Source: Helicobacter canis (lineage in GTDB: Bacteria; Campylobacterota; Campylobacteria; Campylobacterales; Helicobacteraceae). From it: DNA of 64,000 nucleotides. The stretch spans positions 1 to 64,000 of the forward strand of contig NZ_VXKE01000012.1 of the NCBI RefSeq assembly GCF_008693005.1, written 5' to 3'. The notes below the pieces were generated by a model. That model made no database searches. It had not been told where the DNA came from and saw nothing but the letters and a program-made list of their open reading frames with translations. This document shows, in pieces, positions 26,014-34,793 of the stretch; the first letter of the stretch is position 1; every line of letters begins with the position of its first letter. Made by a program: the position numbers and the translations under genes.

Positions 26014-27310
26014 AGCCGATCTTTAGCGTGATTTTTGTGCCAAAGACATCGCTTGGGTTTGACTCTTCTTCTGTGGAGATGATTTCAAGGTTTAGACTCT
26101 GCTGCAAGGAGAGTAGCAGGGTTTGGAGATTTTCTTGATTTTGCGATTGGCAGGAGAGCTCTAGGAGTGTCTCGCCCTTTTCTAGCCCACCACTTAGCTG
26201 CAAATAAGTGATCCAAGTCTCGTGCTTGCGCGCGATTTGCGAGAGTGTGGAGAGAATCTCTAGGCGAGAAGTGTAGCGGGACTTAATGGTGTAGAGATGG
26301 TGGATAGTGTCGGTGATTTGGGTGTTTTGATGAGGTAGCTTGCTTATGGCTAGGTTTTGGGACTTTAGAGTTTGGGTGAGCTGGGCATTATGCTCGCGTA
26401 AATCGCTTGCTTGGTTATCAAGGTAGCTCGCATACAAAAGCTTGCAAAATGGCAGCGCAAGGATAAGCACGCAGCACGCCACAAGCCCCAGCCCCTGCCA
26501 GAAGCTACTTGTTTGTAAAAGCTGCTTGGCGTGGGGATTATGGAGCGGGGTAAATCGCTGGGAGTGCAAGGAGTCATCAAGGATCTGGTAGAGTGGCTTT
26601 GTGATAGGCTCTATGCGCACTAGGCTAGAATCTAGCGTGCGTGGATCTAGCGCATTTGGCAAAAGATCTTGCGAGAGATCTTGCAAAAAGTCTTGGTAGT
26701 AGAAGATCGCCTTAGGGCTGCCATACATTGAGCCAATGAAGCTAAGCGCATCATAGAGCGATGAGAGATCGCTGCACACGCACTCATAGAGTAGCGCGCC
26801 CTTGTCATAGACACAAAGCCAATCATCGAGTAAAAACACTCCGCTTACTTGCTTATCTTGCGCGAGTGGGAGCAGGATTAGTGGGATAAGGACTTGCGCG
26901 CTTAAATCTTCATAGATTCTAGGGCTAATGCTACTAGAATCTACTTGAGTCTCTGCAAGCTCGCGCGCGAAGATTTTGTATTGCCTTATAGGGGCTTGCG
27001 GGGCTGGCGCACCAAGGGGGATAGCACTAAAGAGATATGCCTTGCTAGGCTCAAGGATCTGCTTTTGCACGCAGATGTCATAGAGCTCTTTTTGGCTGGG
27101 GTCAAGCTTTGGGCAGGGGATAGTGGCTAGCTGTAATGATGAGTGTGAGATACAAGAGACGCGTATATGGCGGAAGCTAGGCTTGATAGCCTGCCCTTGA
27201 TCGTTGAGAAATCTCATAGCAGAGCGTGGATTTTCTCTTGCATTTTCTTGTGGGCTTGCGTAGGCGAAATATTTTGCAGTAGTCGCATACTTTTGAGCCA
27301 AGCTAGTCAT
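26006..27310 (-). CDS. PilM-N/GspL/MshI-like fusion protein, first gene of the pilus/competence operon
   Basis: About 434 residues. The N-terminal two thirds look like a divergent actin-like (PilM/GspL cytoplasmic) domain, followed by one TM helix (SSFWQGLGLVACCVLILAL), a coiled-coil (LREHNAQLTQTLKSQNLAIS) and a PilN-like periplasmic domain (LSTLSQIARKHETWITYLQ). MshI proteins show this order. I start at ATG 27310 (MTSLAQKYATTAKYF), with AAGGA six bases before it; the longer frame to 27352 has no such site. Directly upstream is a 160-base gap with no gene, in which I see only an A/T-rich segment. Confidence 0.8.
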   Translation of the reverse strand: MTSLAQKYATTAKYFAYASPQENARENPRSAMRFLNDQGQAIKPSFRHIRVSCISHSSLQLATIPCPKLDPSQKELYDICVQKQILEPSKAYLFSAIPLGAPAPQAPIRQYKIFARELAETQVDSSSISPRIYEDLSAQVLIPLILLPLAQDKQVSGVFLLDDWLCVYDKGALLYECVCSDLSSLYDALSFIGSMYGSPKAIFYYQDFLQDLSQDLLPNALDPRTLDSSLVRIEPITKPLYQILDDSLHSQRFTPLHNPHAKQLLQTSSFWQGLGLVACCVLILALPFCKLLYASYLDNQASDLREHNAQLTQTLKSQNLAISKLPHQNTQITDTIHHLYTIKSRYTSRLEILSTLSQIARKHETWITYLQLSGGLEKGETLLELSCQSQNQENLQTLLLSLQQSLNLEIISTEEESNPSDVFGTKITLKIGYA

Positions 27311-27470
27311 ACATATCCTTACAATTTTGCAGGGGGGCGAGATTTGCTTCAAGTCTCTTTACACAAAAGCTTTCGATTCTAACTAAATGCCTAAATTTTT
27401 GTCAATATGGATTCTAGCTTTTTGCTCTAGATTGTTACATTTTATGCAAGCGTGCTAGCCCATATCTGCC

Positions 27471-29416
27471 CTAGAATCTAAGCGCGTATTGGGCTATGGA
27501 CTTTTGCCATAGGTAAGGATTGAGCGCGCACCATACTTCTTCTGCGGTGTTTTGGGCGTTTTCTTGGGCGATATTGCCATTAGCTAGGGCTAGAATCTGC
27601 TCCTTTGTCTCTTTGGCATTAGGCACAAGGGGGCACTCTAGGAAGTCTTGAGAGTGCGCAATGTCTAAAAACCACTCTTTTAGCCCATTGTGGCTTTTAT
27701 CTCGCGCTATCCAGTCTGCCATAGGCGCATTAAAGCCTAGCTTGGGCTTGCGCCAAGTAACAGAGCTTGGCATAAGTGTGCCAATGCTATCGCGCAAGAG
27801 CTTTTTAGTATAGCCGCCGCCGACTTTGTAGTGATAAGGCAGGCTAAACATAAACTCCACAAGCCTATGATCCATAAAGGGCATTCGTATCTCTATGCTT
27901 GAAATCATCGAGCATTTATCATAGTCGCGGATAATCACAGGTAGCAGCGTCTCAAAAAACAGCACATACAGCACTTGATTAAGCGTATCCATAGCTTTGA
28001 AATTTGGGTGGCTAGAATCCGCGCTTTTAATAATCTCTCTGCCGATAAGCCTTTTTACCCCCGTGCGAGCAAACATATTTAGACTAGATTTTAGCACGCT
28101 AAAAGTGGATTCTGGGTGCAGGCGCGTGCCATTAGTCGTGTGGCAAAGCTGCCATAATCGCAGTGGGTGATAGCGGCTATCCCACAAAGCATAGGGGATA
28201 TGCCCATATCCGCAAAATAGCTCATCAGATCCGTGTCCATCAAGGCTCACGGTGATGCCATTGCTCCTTTGCTCTTTATAAATCAAAATATCGTGCAGGA
28301 GTATGCGCCCATAGAGATCTTCTAGCATATAGAAATATTTATAGATATTATCCCACTCCTTTAGCGGCTCAATCTCCTTAAAAGTCGCGTTTATACCGAT
28401 ATGATCGACTACTTGCTTGGCATACCAGCTCTCATCTTGGTGCGTGTCTTTAAAGCAGGCGACAAAGGCGTGCTGCCAGTCTTTTTGCGCTTCTGCTCCC
28501 TGCTTGGCAAGGTGTGCCATCGTGCAAATCACCGCGCTAGAGTCCAGCCCCCCACTAAGCGCAGTGCCTATGGTTACATCTGAGCGCATTCGCACTCTCA
28601 CTGCATCGCAAAAGAGTGTGAAAAACTCCTGCTTTGCTAGCTCATAGGTGCTAGGGGCTGGGCGCAAGTGGTCTAGGATATTGTAGTAGCGCGTGGGGGT
28701 GAGGCTGCCATCTCCTAGATTGACAAAAGCATAGTGTGAGTAGGGGAAGCGGTAGATCCCATCTACTAGGGTATCGTGGGTTTGTGGATAGGAGAAGATA
28801 TTTGCCCTAGCACTCATCGCGCTAAAGGTGTGTGATGGGGAAATTTGTGCTAAGTAGGGATAAATCGCTTTCATCTCGCTAGCAAAGATGAGCTGCTTCT
28901 CTCCTTTGCTCGTGGTGATAAAGGCGTAAAATAGCGGCTTTTTGCCGAAGCGATCGCGGCTTAGGAAAAGGCGTTTAGCTCTATGGTCATAAATTGCCAA
29001 AGCCCACATACCATTGAAGCGGTTTAAGCAGGACTCCCCCCACTCTATAAAGCTTGCTAGCGCGACTTCAGTATCACTTTGCGTGTGGAAAATATAGCCT
29101 TTGGCTTTGAGCTGCTCTTTTAGCTCGATGTAGTTATAAATCTCTCCGTTAAAAACTATGCTATAAAGCGGGCTTTGATCACTTCTATTTAGAATCCACT
29201 TCGCCCCCCCCCCCCGCAAATATTACTATTTGTAAAGTGCATTGGCTGATTGCTCTGCTCGTTGGTATCGATGATCGATAAGCGTCTGTGCCCTAGCGTG
29301 ATAGACTCCCCTGCATACACGCCAAAGGCATCTGGTCCCCTGTGGGTGAGTGTGTGGAGTGCTTTGGTGAAATTTGCTTCATCGCTCCGCCCCAAAATCC
29401 CTAAAATCCCGCACAT
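27471..29416 (-). CDS. asnB: glutamine-hydrolysing asparagine synthetase AsnB (or amidotransferase), phase-variable and out of frame
   Basis: Transfers glutamine amide nitrogen to an acyl-adenylate. The start is fixed at ATG 29416 because the mature enzyme needs Cys as first residue (MCGILGILG), with AAGGAG upstream. Glutaminase motifs: RGPDAFGVY, LGHRRLSI, FNGEIYNY. Synthetase motifs: GTALSGGLDSSAV (PP-loop), SLDGHGSDELFCGYG, EIRMPFMDHRLVE. A G12 tract (29204-29215) splits the frame; G10 or G13 would give about 648 residues. Many homologues in O-antigen loci amidate uronic-acid sugars, and phase variation makes such a surface role more likely than housekeeping asparagine supply; this is inference. 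Currently OFF. Confidence 0.92.
29204..29215 (-). repeat. G12 phase-variation tract in asnB (OFF)
   Basis: In the present state reads TGC GGG GGG GGG GGG CGA ... TAA within five codons. One added or two lost G open the frame GGG GCG AAG TGG ATT into the rest of AsnB. Confidence 0.92.
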
Positions 29417-29442
29417 AGTAGCTCCTTGCATAAAAATGGCGA

Positions 29443-29448
29443 ATTATA
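29443..29448 (-). promoter_or_regulatory. candidate -10 of asnB
   Basis: Minus-strand TATAAT, 27 bases before the asnB ATG. Confidence 0.4.
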
Positions 29449-29523
29449 CAATTTTATGCGCTGGCTTTCACTAAGAGCTGCAGCTACGCTTTGTTTCTTC
29501 ATCTGCCTAGAATCTATAAAAGG

Positions 29524-31773
29524 CTAGAAGCTATATCGCCCTTGCACAAATAGCGTGCGCCCAGCTCCTATTAAGAATCCATAGCCCGCGATGGGGTCGC
29601 TTTTATCGCTGTTGTAATAGCTGTAATAAAAGGTATCAAACACATTGCGCACCCCAGCACTTAAAGAAAAGCCCCCATAGTTTGTCTCCACGCCAATATC
29701 ACTTAGACTATATGCGGGGATATTGCCGCCTACAATGTCCTTTTGCGCGCCAAAGAAGCTATGCTGGGTCCATAGATTCCAGTGTCGCCCTAGAGAGAGA
29801 CTCGCTCCTAAAGTAGCTTTGTAGCTGCTTGTGTAGGGGATAGCACGATTAGTTTTGCTGCCATTATCTTGCAAAATCCTTGCATCAACATAAGTGAAGC
29901 TCTCGCTAAAGTGCAGGACATCGTTGAAGAAAAACTGCTGGGAGAAAGCTTCCACCCCAGCGCGCTGCGTGAAGTCGTAGTTGTTGTAGCTTACGCCGCC
30001 TAGGGAGTGGGCATTGCCTATGGTGTAGAACTCATTAGTAGTAAGTGTGTAAAACGCGCTAAGAGATAGGCTCAAAAAATCGCCAAAAAAGTCCTTAATC
30101 CCCGCTTCTATGGTGTGGTATTCTTCCTTTTTGAGATTTGTAGCAGTGTAGCTCCTGCCATCGCGCTTTAGTAAAGAGTTGGGACTTGGGGAGAAAAAGC
30201 CCTTTTCATACTTCAAATACAGCGCGCCAGAGTCGCTATATGCATAGCTTGGGGTAAGCTCTAGGGCGTAGTTGTGTAGCGAGTCTTGCAGGCTGCCTTT
30301 GGCGGTGGTGGGTATTTGCATAGGGCGATTGCCCATAGTCATAGCTATGGTAGAGTCATAAGCGACATCAATGTCATAGTAAGCCCACTCATAGCGCGCC
30401 CCGCCTGTGAGTGAAAATCGCTTGGTAAAATCGTATTTTTCTATCGCAAAAGCCGCATTGCTCCACTTGCTGCCTTGAAATGGGATTTTCATCGTGTGGT
30501 CATATTTGCTGACTTGTTGCCCCATCATTGACACAGGATCGCCTTGCCAGAATATATGCTGATTCATCGCTCTCTCCCCACGATTGTAGATAGATTCTAG
30601 CCCGGCGATGAAGCGACCTTTATCGTGGTGTAAGTCGTATTTCACAATCGCACCCGCCTTTTTGTCGTCAAAAAATGAGCCATTTTGATCCGCGCGGACA
30701 TTATTAAAGGCGTTCATATAGAGCGCGAGATTAGTCGTAGAATCCACATAATCAATGCGATTTAGGTGGAAAAATGTGCGCACATCAAGCTTGGATTGTT
30801 GGGTGAGATTTGCCACTAGCCCTAGGCTTGCATCAAGTCTGTGCTGCGTGTTGTGCAAGCTACCATAGCCAGCTTTGGTGCGCTCATCTCTGCTAGGGTT
30901 TGGCGTGATTTGGAAAGAATTGTTCGGGCTTGTTTTGATACTCCCACCAAAGTAATCTAGGCTAAAATCCATACTCACCCTATCGCCAAAATCTATGGCA
31001 AGAGAGCCGCTTGCCTGCGCTCCTTGGGTGAGATCGCCTACCCTTGGTCCGCCTTTATGGATATAGGCTGCGCCTAAAGAGACATAAATGGGACTGCGTG
31101 TATCACCTCTAAATTTTGTGCCAAGCTTCACATCAGCATTGATATTATTCCCTGTGCTAGCGATAATGTTGCCATAGCTAAGTCCCGCGGAGAAATAAGG
31201 CTTCTCATAGCGTTTTTGCGTGGTGATAGATACTACCCCGCCGCGCGTGCCATTGCCATACATCACCGCACCGCCGCCGGGCAGAATCTCTATGGCTTCT
31301 ATGGAGCTAGGGGAGAGTGTGCTAATGGGCGTAACGCCGTGGCTAGAATCTAGCATATTTGTCGGCACGCCATTAACTAGCACTTGCACAGATGTGTTAG
31401 CTCGCGCGCCTTGAGAGCGCAGGTCGATATTGCTCCCTAGCCCTGTGTCATTAAGCTGGACAAAGGGCATATATTGGAAGATATTAGTGCTAGAGGTGTA
31501 GCCTTTATCAGTGATTTGGGATTTATCTAGGGTGTAGGTGTTGCGGTTTAGGCTATCTAGCTGGGCATTTTTCCTAGCAAATGCGCTGACTTGATTTAGC
31601 ATTGTGGGGGTTTGAGCTTTGCTAGAGCCTAAAGCTTGGGGTAAGCTCTGGGGCGCGCTTGTCTCTTGGCTAGTTTGGCTAGATTCTAGTGGCTTTGCAT
31701 TGGTGTTAGCATTTAGGCTTTGAGCTAGGATAAGCAAGCTCGCACTAAGTGAGAGAGTAAGGTTTGGTTTCAT
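29524..31773 (-). CDS. TonB-dependent outer-membrane receptor (iron/siderophore type)
   Basis: 749 residues with signal peptide (LTLSLSASLLILAQSLNA). The plug domain runs from about 65 to 190 (SQITDKGYTSSTNIFQYMPF, LGSNIDLRSQGARANTSVQV, SPSSIEAIEILPGGGAVMYG, GTRGGVVSITT), followed by a 22-strand-type barrel with dense aromatic beta-strands and a terminal Phe (GRYSF), required for outer-membrane insertion. It resembles FecA/FhuE-like siderophore receptors; the ligand is not identifiable. A candidate Fur box lies upstream, consistent with iron regulation. The gene stands alone; TonB-ExbBD are not in the window. Confidence 0.9.
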   Translation of the reverse strand: MKPNLTLSLSASLLILAQSLNANTNAKPLESSQTSQETSAPQSLPQALGSSKAQTPTMLNQVSAFARKNAQLDSLNRNTYTLDKSQITDKGYTSSTNIFQYMPFVQLNDTGLGSNIDLRSQGARANTSVQVLVNGVPTNMLDSSHGVTPISTLSPSSIEAIEILPGGGAVMYGNGTRGGVVSITTQKRYEKPYFSAGLSYGNIIASTGNNINADVKLGTKFRGDTRSPIYVSLGAAYIHKGGPRVGDLTQGAQASGSLAIDFGDRVSMDFSLDYFGGSIKTSPNNSFQITPNPSRDERTKAGYGSLHNTQHRLDASLGLVANLTQQSKLDVRTFFHLNRIDYVDSTTNLALYMNAFNNVRADQNGSFFDDKKAGAIVKYDLHHDKGRFIAGLESIYNRGERAMNQHIFWQGDPVSMMGQQVSKYDHTMKIPFQGSKWSNAAFAIEKYDFTKRFSLTGGARYEWAYYDIDVAYDSTIAMTMGNRPMQIPTTAKGSLQDSLHNYALELTPSYAYSDSGALYLKYEKGFFSPSPNSLLKRDGRSYTATNLKKEEYHTIEAGIKDFFGDFLSLSLSAFYTLTTNEFYTIGNAHSLGGVSYNNYDFTQRAGVEAFSQQFFFNDVLHFSESFTYVDARILQDNGSKTNRAIPYTSSYKATLGASLSLGRHWNLWTQHSFFGAQKDIVGGNIPAYSLSDIGVETNYGGFSLSAGVRNVFDTFYYSYYNSDKSDPIAGYGFLIGAGRTLFVQGRYSF

Positions 31774-31869
31774 TATAGATCCTTTAAGAATATTTGGTGG
31801 TTTTGCCTGCGCAAGCGCAGCATTTATAAAATGGTAATAGTTCCTAATTTTTATTTATATGTTTCTTAA

Positions 31870-31894
31870 AAAATAAATATCATTCTCATTTTAT
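31870..31894 (-). promoter_or_regulatory. candidate Fur box for the TonB-dependent receptor
   Basis: The A/T-rich stretch AAATAAATATCATTCTCATT partly matches the GATAATGATAATCATTATC Fur consensus. It lies about 100 bases upstream of the receptor start in an otherwise featureless 288-base gap. Confidence 0.45.
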
Positions 31895-32061
31895 GCAAAA
31901 CTATCGCGGTGATACCGCATTTGCGCCCCACTCCTAGACTAAACATTAGCTAGCTCTGCTCTATGCAATGTGCTAGATTCTAGGGCGCGCTTCTTACGCC
32001 TTAAGCTAGGCTTTGCTATACTTCGCGCTTTAGATTCTAGATCTAGCGGTGTGGGAGCGGT

Positions 32062-33495
32062 ATGTTTTTTTTCTCCATAGAGTTTGGGCTGGTGTTTGCG
32101 GCATTTTTTATCGCGTATTGGTGCTTGCATAAGCACTTAGCGTGGCAAAATGCCCTGCTGCTTGTCTTCAACTATGCGATTTTATGGGGGTTTGGGAGCT
32201 TTTACTTCGCGCTGGTGCTAGCGCTTTATACGCTCTTTATCTTTGGGGCTAGCTTTATGATAGCTGGGAGTTCAGGCAGTGGCAAGGCGGGGCTACTGGC
32301 TGCTATTACGCTGGTGCTATGCAATCTTAGCTTTTTTAAGTATTTTGCTAGCTTTAAAGATGGCTTTGAAAATCTCTTGCGCTTTTTTGGGCTAGATTTT
32401 ATCGATATAGATATTTTGCTCCCTCTAGGGCTTAGCTTTTATAGCTTTGCTTCTATCACCTATCTTGTGGCAATTTATCACGCAAAGCACGCGCCAAGTG
32501 ATTATGTCTATATCACTAATCCCAAGCTAGAGTCCTTGCCTAATCTCGCTATTTATCTCTCATTTTTCCCCACCATTATCGCTGGTCCCATTATGTGGAG
32601 TGATTTTTTCTTCTCTCAGCTAAAGTCTTTGCGGTTGTGGCAGAGCAAGAGTGCAAATCTCATCATCACTCTTTTGCTCTTTGGGATTGTCAAAAAGGTC
32701 TTAATCGCCACCTATGTGCAGGAATACACAGAGCCCATCTTGCGCAACCCACTTAACTACAACGCTATCGAGCTGCTGCTTGGGATCTTTGGCTATAGCG
32801 TGCAGATTTATTGCGATTTTAGCGGGTATGTCAATCTTGTGTGTGCGTTTGCACTAATGCTTGGCTTCACTTTGCCGTCAAACTTCAATATGCCCTATAT
32901 GGCGCGCAATCTCAAGGATTTTTGGGAGCGGTGGCATATAAGCCTATCGACCTTTATCCGCGATTTTGTCTATATCCCACTAGGTGGCTCTAGGCACGGA
33001 TTTTGGCGCGCGCAGCTTGCTGTGATGGTGGCATTTGTCCTCTCTGGGATTTGGCACGGCAATACGATCAACTTCCTTATCTGGGGGGTGCTGCACGGGC
33101 TAGGACTTGTGTGGCTAAATAGCCTGCGCGCTTTGGGGCTAGGGCTTGGCAGCGGCGTGCTTGCAGGCTTTGTGGCAAGAGCTTGCACCTTTTGCTTTGT
33201 AACATTTGCGTGGGTATTTTTCTGCTACAAGGATTTTGGTGATTCTATGGCGTTTTTGGGGGCGTTTGTGGAGAATTTCTCCCAGCCTATCCACTTGCCT
33301 GAAGTGGTGCTTCTAGTGGTGGGCTTTGTGCTTTTTGCTCTTTATCCATTGTGTGAGAGTCTCTTGCGGCGATGTGTTTTCTCTCTCTACAAAATCCCAA
33401 ATATCTTAAAGCCCATTTTGCTAGGGGTCGTGCTTGTGGTGGTCTTTTGCCTAATGCCTGATGGGATTCCAAACTTCATCTACGCGGGGTTTTGA
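32062..33495 (+). CDS. MBOAT family O-acyltransferase (AlgI/PatA/DltB-like)
   Basis: A 477-residue polytopic membrane enzyme that moves acyl (usually acetyl) groups across the inner membrane to a glycan acceptor. Family blocks: LPLGLSFYSFASITYL (near 115), SFFPTIIAGPIMW (near 170), QIYCDFSGYVNLV, FWERWHISLSTFIRDFVYIP (near 290) and SGIWHGNTINFLIWG (near 330, carrying the catalytic His). Its stop overlaps the start of the next gene by one base (TGATG), so the three genes 32062-36438 form an operon. Neighbouring SGNH hydrolases are the usual periplasmic partners that complete acetyl transfer. Peptidoglycan (PatA-like) or surface polysaccharide are both possible acceptors. Confidence 0.9.
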   Translation: MFFFSIEFGLVFAAFFIAYWCLHKHLAWQNALLLVFNYAILWGFGSFYFALVLALYTLFIFGASFMIAGSSGSGKAGLLAAITLVLCNLSFFKYFASFKDGFENLLRFFGLDFIDIDILLPLGLSFYSFASITYLVAIYHAKHAPSDYVYITNPKLESLPNLAIYLSFFPTIIAGPIMWSDFFFSQLKSLRLWQSKSANLIITLLLFGIVKKVLIATYVQEYTEPILRNPLNYNAIELLLGIFGYSVQIYCDFSGYVNLVCAFALMLGFTLPSNFNMPYMARNLKDFWERWHISLSTFIRDFVYIPLGGSRHGFWRAQLAVMVAFVLSGIWHGNTINFLIWGVLHGLGLVWLNSLRALGLGLGSGVLAGFVARACTFCFVTFAWVFFCYKDFGDSMAFLGAFVENFSQPIHLPEVVLLVVGFVLFALYPLCESLLRRCVFSLYKIPNILKPILLGVVLVVVFCLMPDGIPNFIYAGF

Positions 33496-34793
33496 TGCGT
33501 ATTTATGAGTTTTTCCTAACGCTTGTGCTAGGCTTTGTGCTTGTGCTTGCAGTGATGAACAAAAGCGTGCTCTCCTACATCGAGCAAAAATACCACACCA
33601 CGCCCTTTGACCCTAGCTCGCCTGTGCTTTACGCGCTAGGCACTCCAGCGCGCGCGCTAGATTCTGTGCGTGCGTGGCTTTTCCCATCTAAAGAAGAGCT
33701 AGCACTAAGTGTGCAAGAGCATAGCCTTGAGCCCGAGATAGAGCAAGAGCCAGAGCCAGAGATTGAGCAGGTGATCTACCCGCTTATCACGCAAGAGGGG
33801 CGCATTATCCTAGAGCCAGAATCTACCTTTTTGTTTATCGGGGACTCCTTGATGCAAGGGGTTGGTATGACGCTTGGCAGGGAGCTTAAAAAGCGCGGAT
33901 TTAGCGTGATTGATATAGCTAAGCAAAGCACAGGGCTTACTTATGTGGATTTTTTTGATTGGGGTAAGACGCTTAACGATGCCTTTACCAAAAATCCGCA
34001 TATCAAGGTCGTGGTGATTATGGTGGGTGCAAATGATCCCTACAATATGCCCAAGATCAAATACGCTAGCCCCGAGTGGGTGGAGGTTTATAGCGCGCGC
34101 ATTAGGGCGATCTTGGAGACGGCAAATGCGCATAATGCCATTGTCGTGTGGTATGAAGCTCCCATTGTCAAAAAGCCTAGCCTTAATGCCAAGCTAGTGT
34201 TTTTAAACACCCTGTATGCTAGAGAAGTGGCGAGCTTCAAGGCAGTGTTTCTGCCATCAAATGCGGCTCTAGCACCTGAAGGAGTCTATACTGCTTATGG
34301 CAAAACGCAAGCTGGCAAGAGCGTGAAGCTGCGCGCAAATGATGGAATCCACTTTAGTGGAGATGGGTCTAGGGTGTTGGGGGGGCTGTTGTTAGAGCGG
34401 CTAGAGATGGTAGATTCTAGTGGGGATTCGGCTTTGGGTGAGCAATTTGACAAGATTGAAAATTTTGTGAAAGGCACGGACAGGGAGTCCGCTAACCTTC
34501 CCCAAAATTTTCAAAACTTGCAAAGCCCCACCGCAATTCCTAGAATCCTTGAAGAAGAAAATCAGGCTGAAATTGAAAACCAAGCTGAACGCGAAAAATC
34601 CGCCCCGCTAGAATCTAACTTTTTAGATTCTAGCTTTTCCCCGTCATTGCGAGATGATTTATCGGCGAAGCAATCCACAACGCCCAGCAATCACATTCTC
34701 CTAGATTCTAGTGCGCAAGTAGAATCTATGGATTCTAAAGACACATCAGCTGCCACCGCGCTAGAATCCTTGTTTATGAGCGATAATGACTAG
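33495..34793 (+). CDS. SGNH/GDSL hydrolase (DUF459-like) with repeat-derived C-terminal tail
   Basis: Membrane-anchored (TM at residues about 8-22), then a Glu/Pro-rich linker and an SGNH domain: FIGDSLMQGVGMTLGREL (nucleophile Ser), VVVIMVGANDPYN (Asn block), and NDGIHFSGDGSRVLGG (Asp and His of block V). It probably transfers or removes O-acetyl groups in the periplasm with the MBOAT protein. After the catalytic domain the last 115 or so residues are repeat-derived: a family A hairpin at 34424-34548 (DSALGEQFDKIENFVKG...IPRILEEENQAE) and a CATTGCGAG-type palindrome at 34644-34682. ATG 33495 is preferred to TTG 33492. The start of the next gene overlaps its end by 8 bases. Confidence 0.85.
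   Translation: MRIYEFFLTLVLGFVLVLAVMNKSVLSYIEQKYHTTPFDPSSPVLYALGTPARALDSVRAWLFPSKEELALSVQEHSLEPEIEQEPEPEIEQVIYPLITQEGRIILEPESTFLFIGDSLMQGVGMTLGRELKKRGFSVIDIAKQSTGLTYVDFFDWGKTLNDAFTKNPHIKVVVIMVGANDPYNMPKIKYASPEWVEVYSARIRAILETANAHNAIVVWYEAPIVKKPSLNAKLVFLNTLYAREVASFKAVFLPSNAALAPEGVYTAYGKTQAGKSVKLRANDGIHFSGDGSRVLGGLLLERLEMVDSSGDSALGEQFDKIENFVKGTDRESANLPQNFQNLQSPTAIPRILEEENQAEIENQAEREKSAPLESNFLDSSFSPSLRDDLSAKQSTTPSNHILLDSSAQVESMDSKDTSAATALESLFMSDND
34424..34548 (+). repeat. hairpin repeat element (family A), translated in the SGNH gene
   Basis: Ends GGATTCGGCTTTGGGTGAG and CCGCAATTCCTAGAATCC. Arms GATTGAAAATTTTG and CAAAATTTTCaaaaC pair, with an inner GGACagggaGTCC hairpin. The nadK element (51614-51739) is nearly the same sequence. 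Confidence 0.85.
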
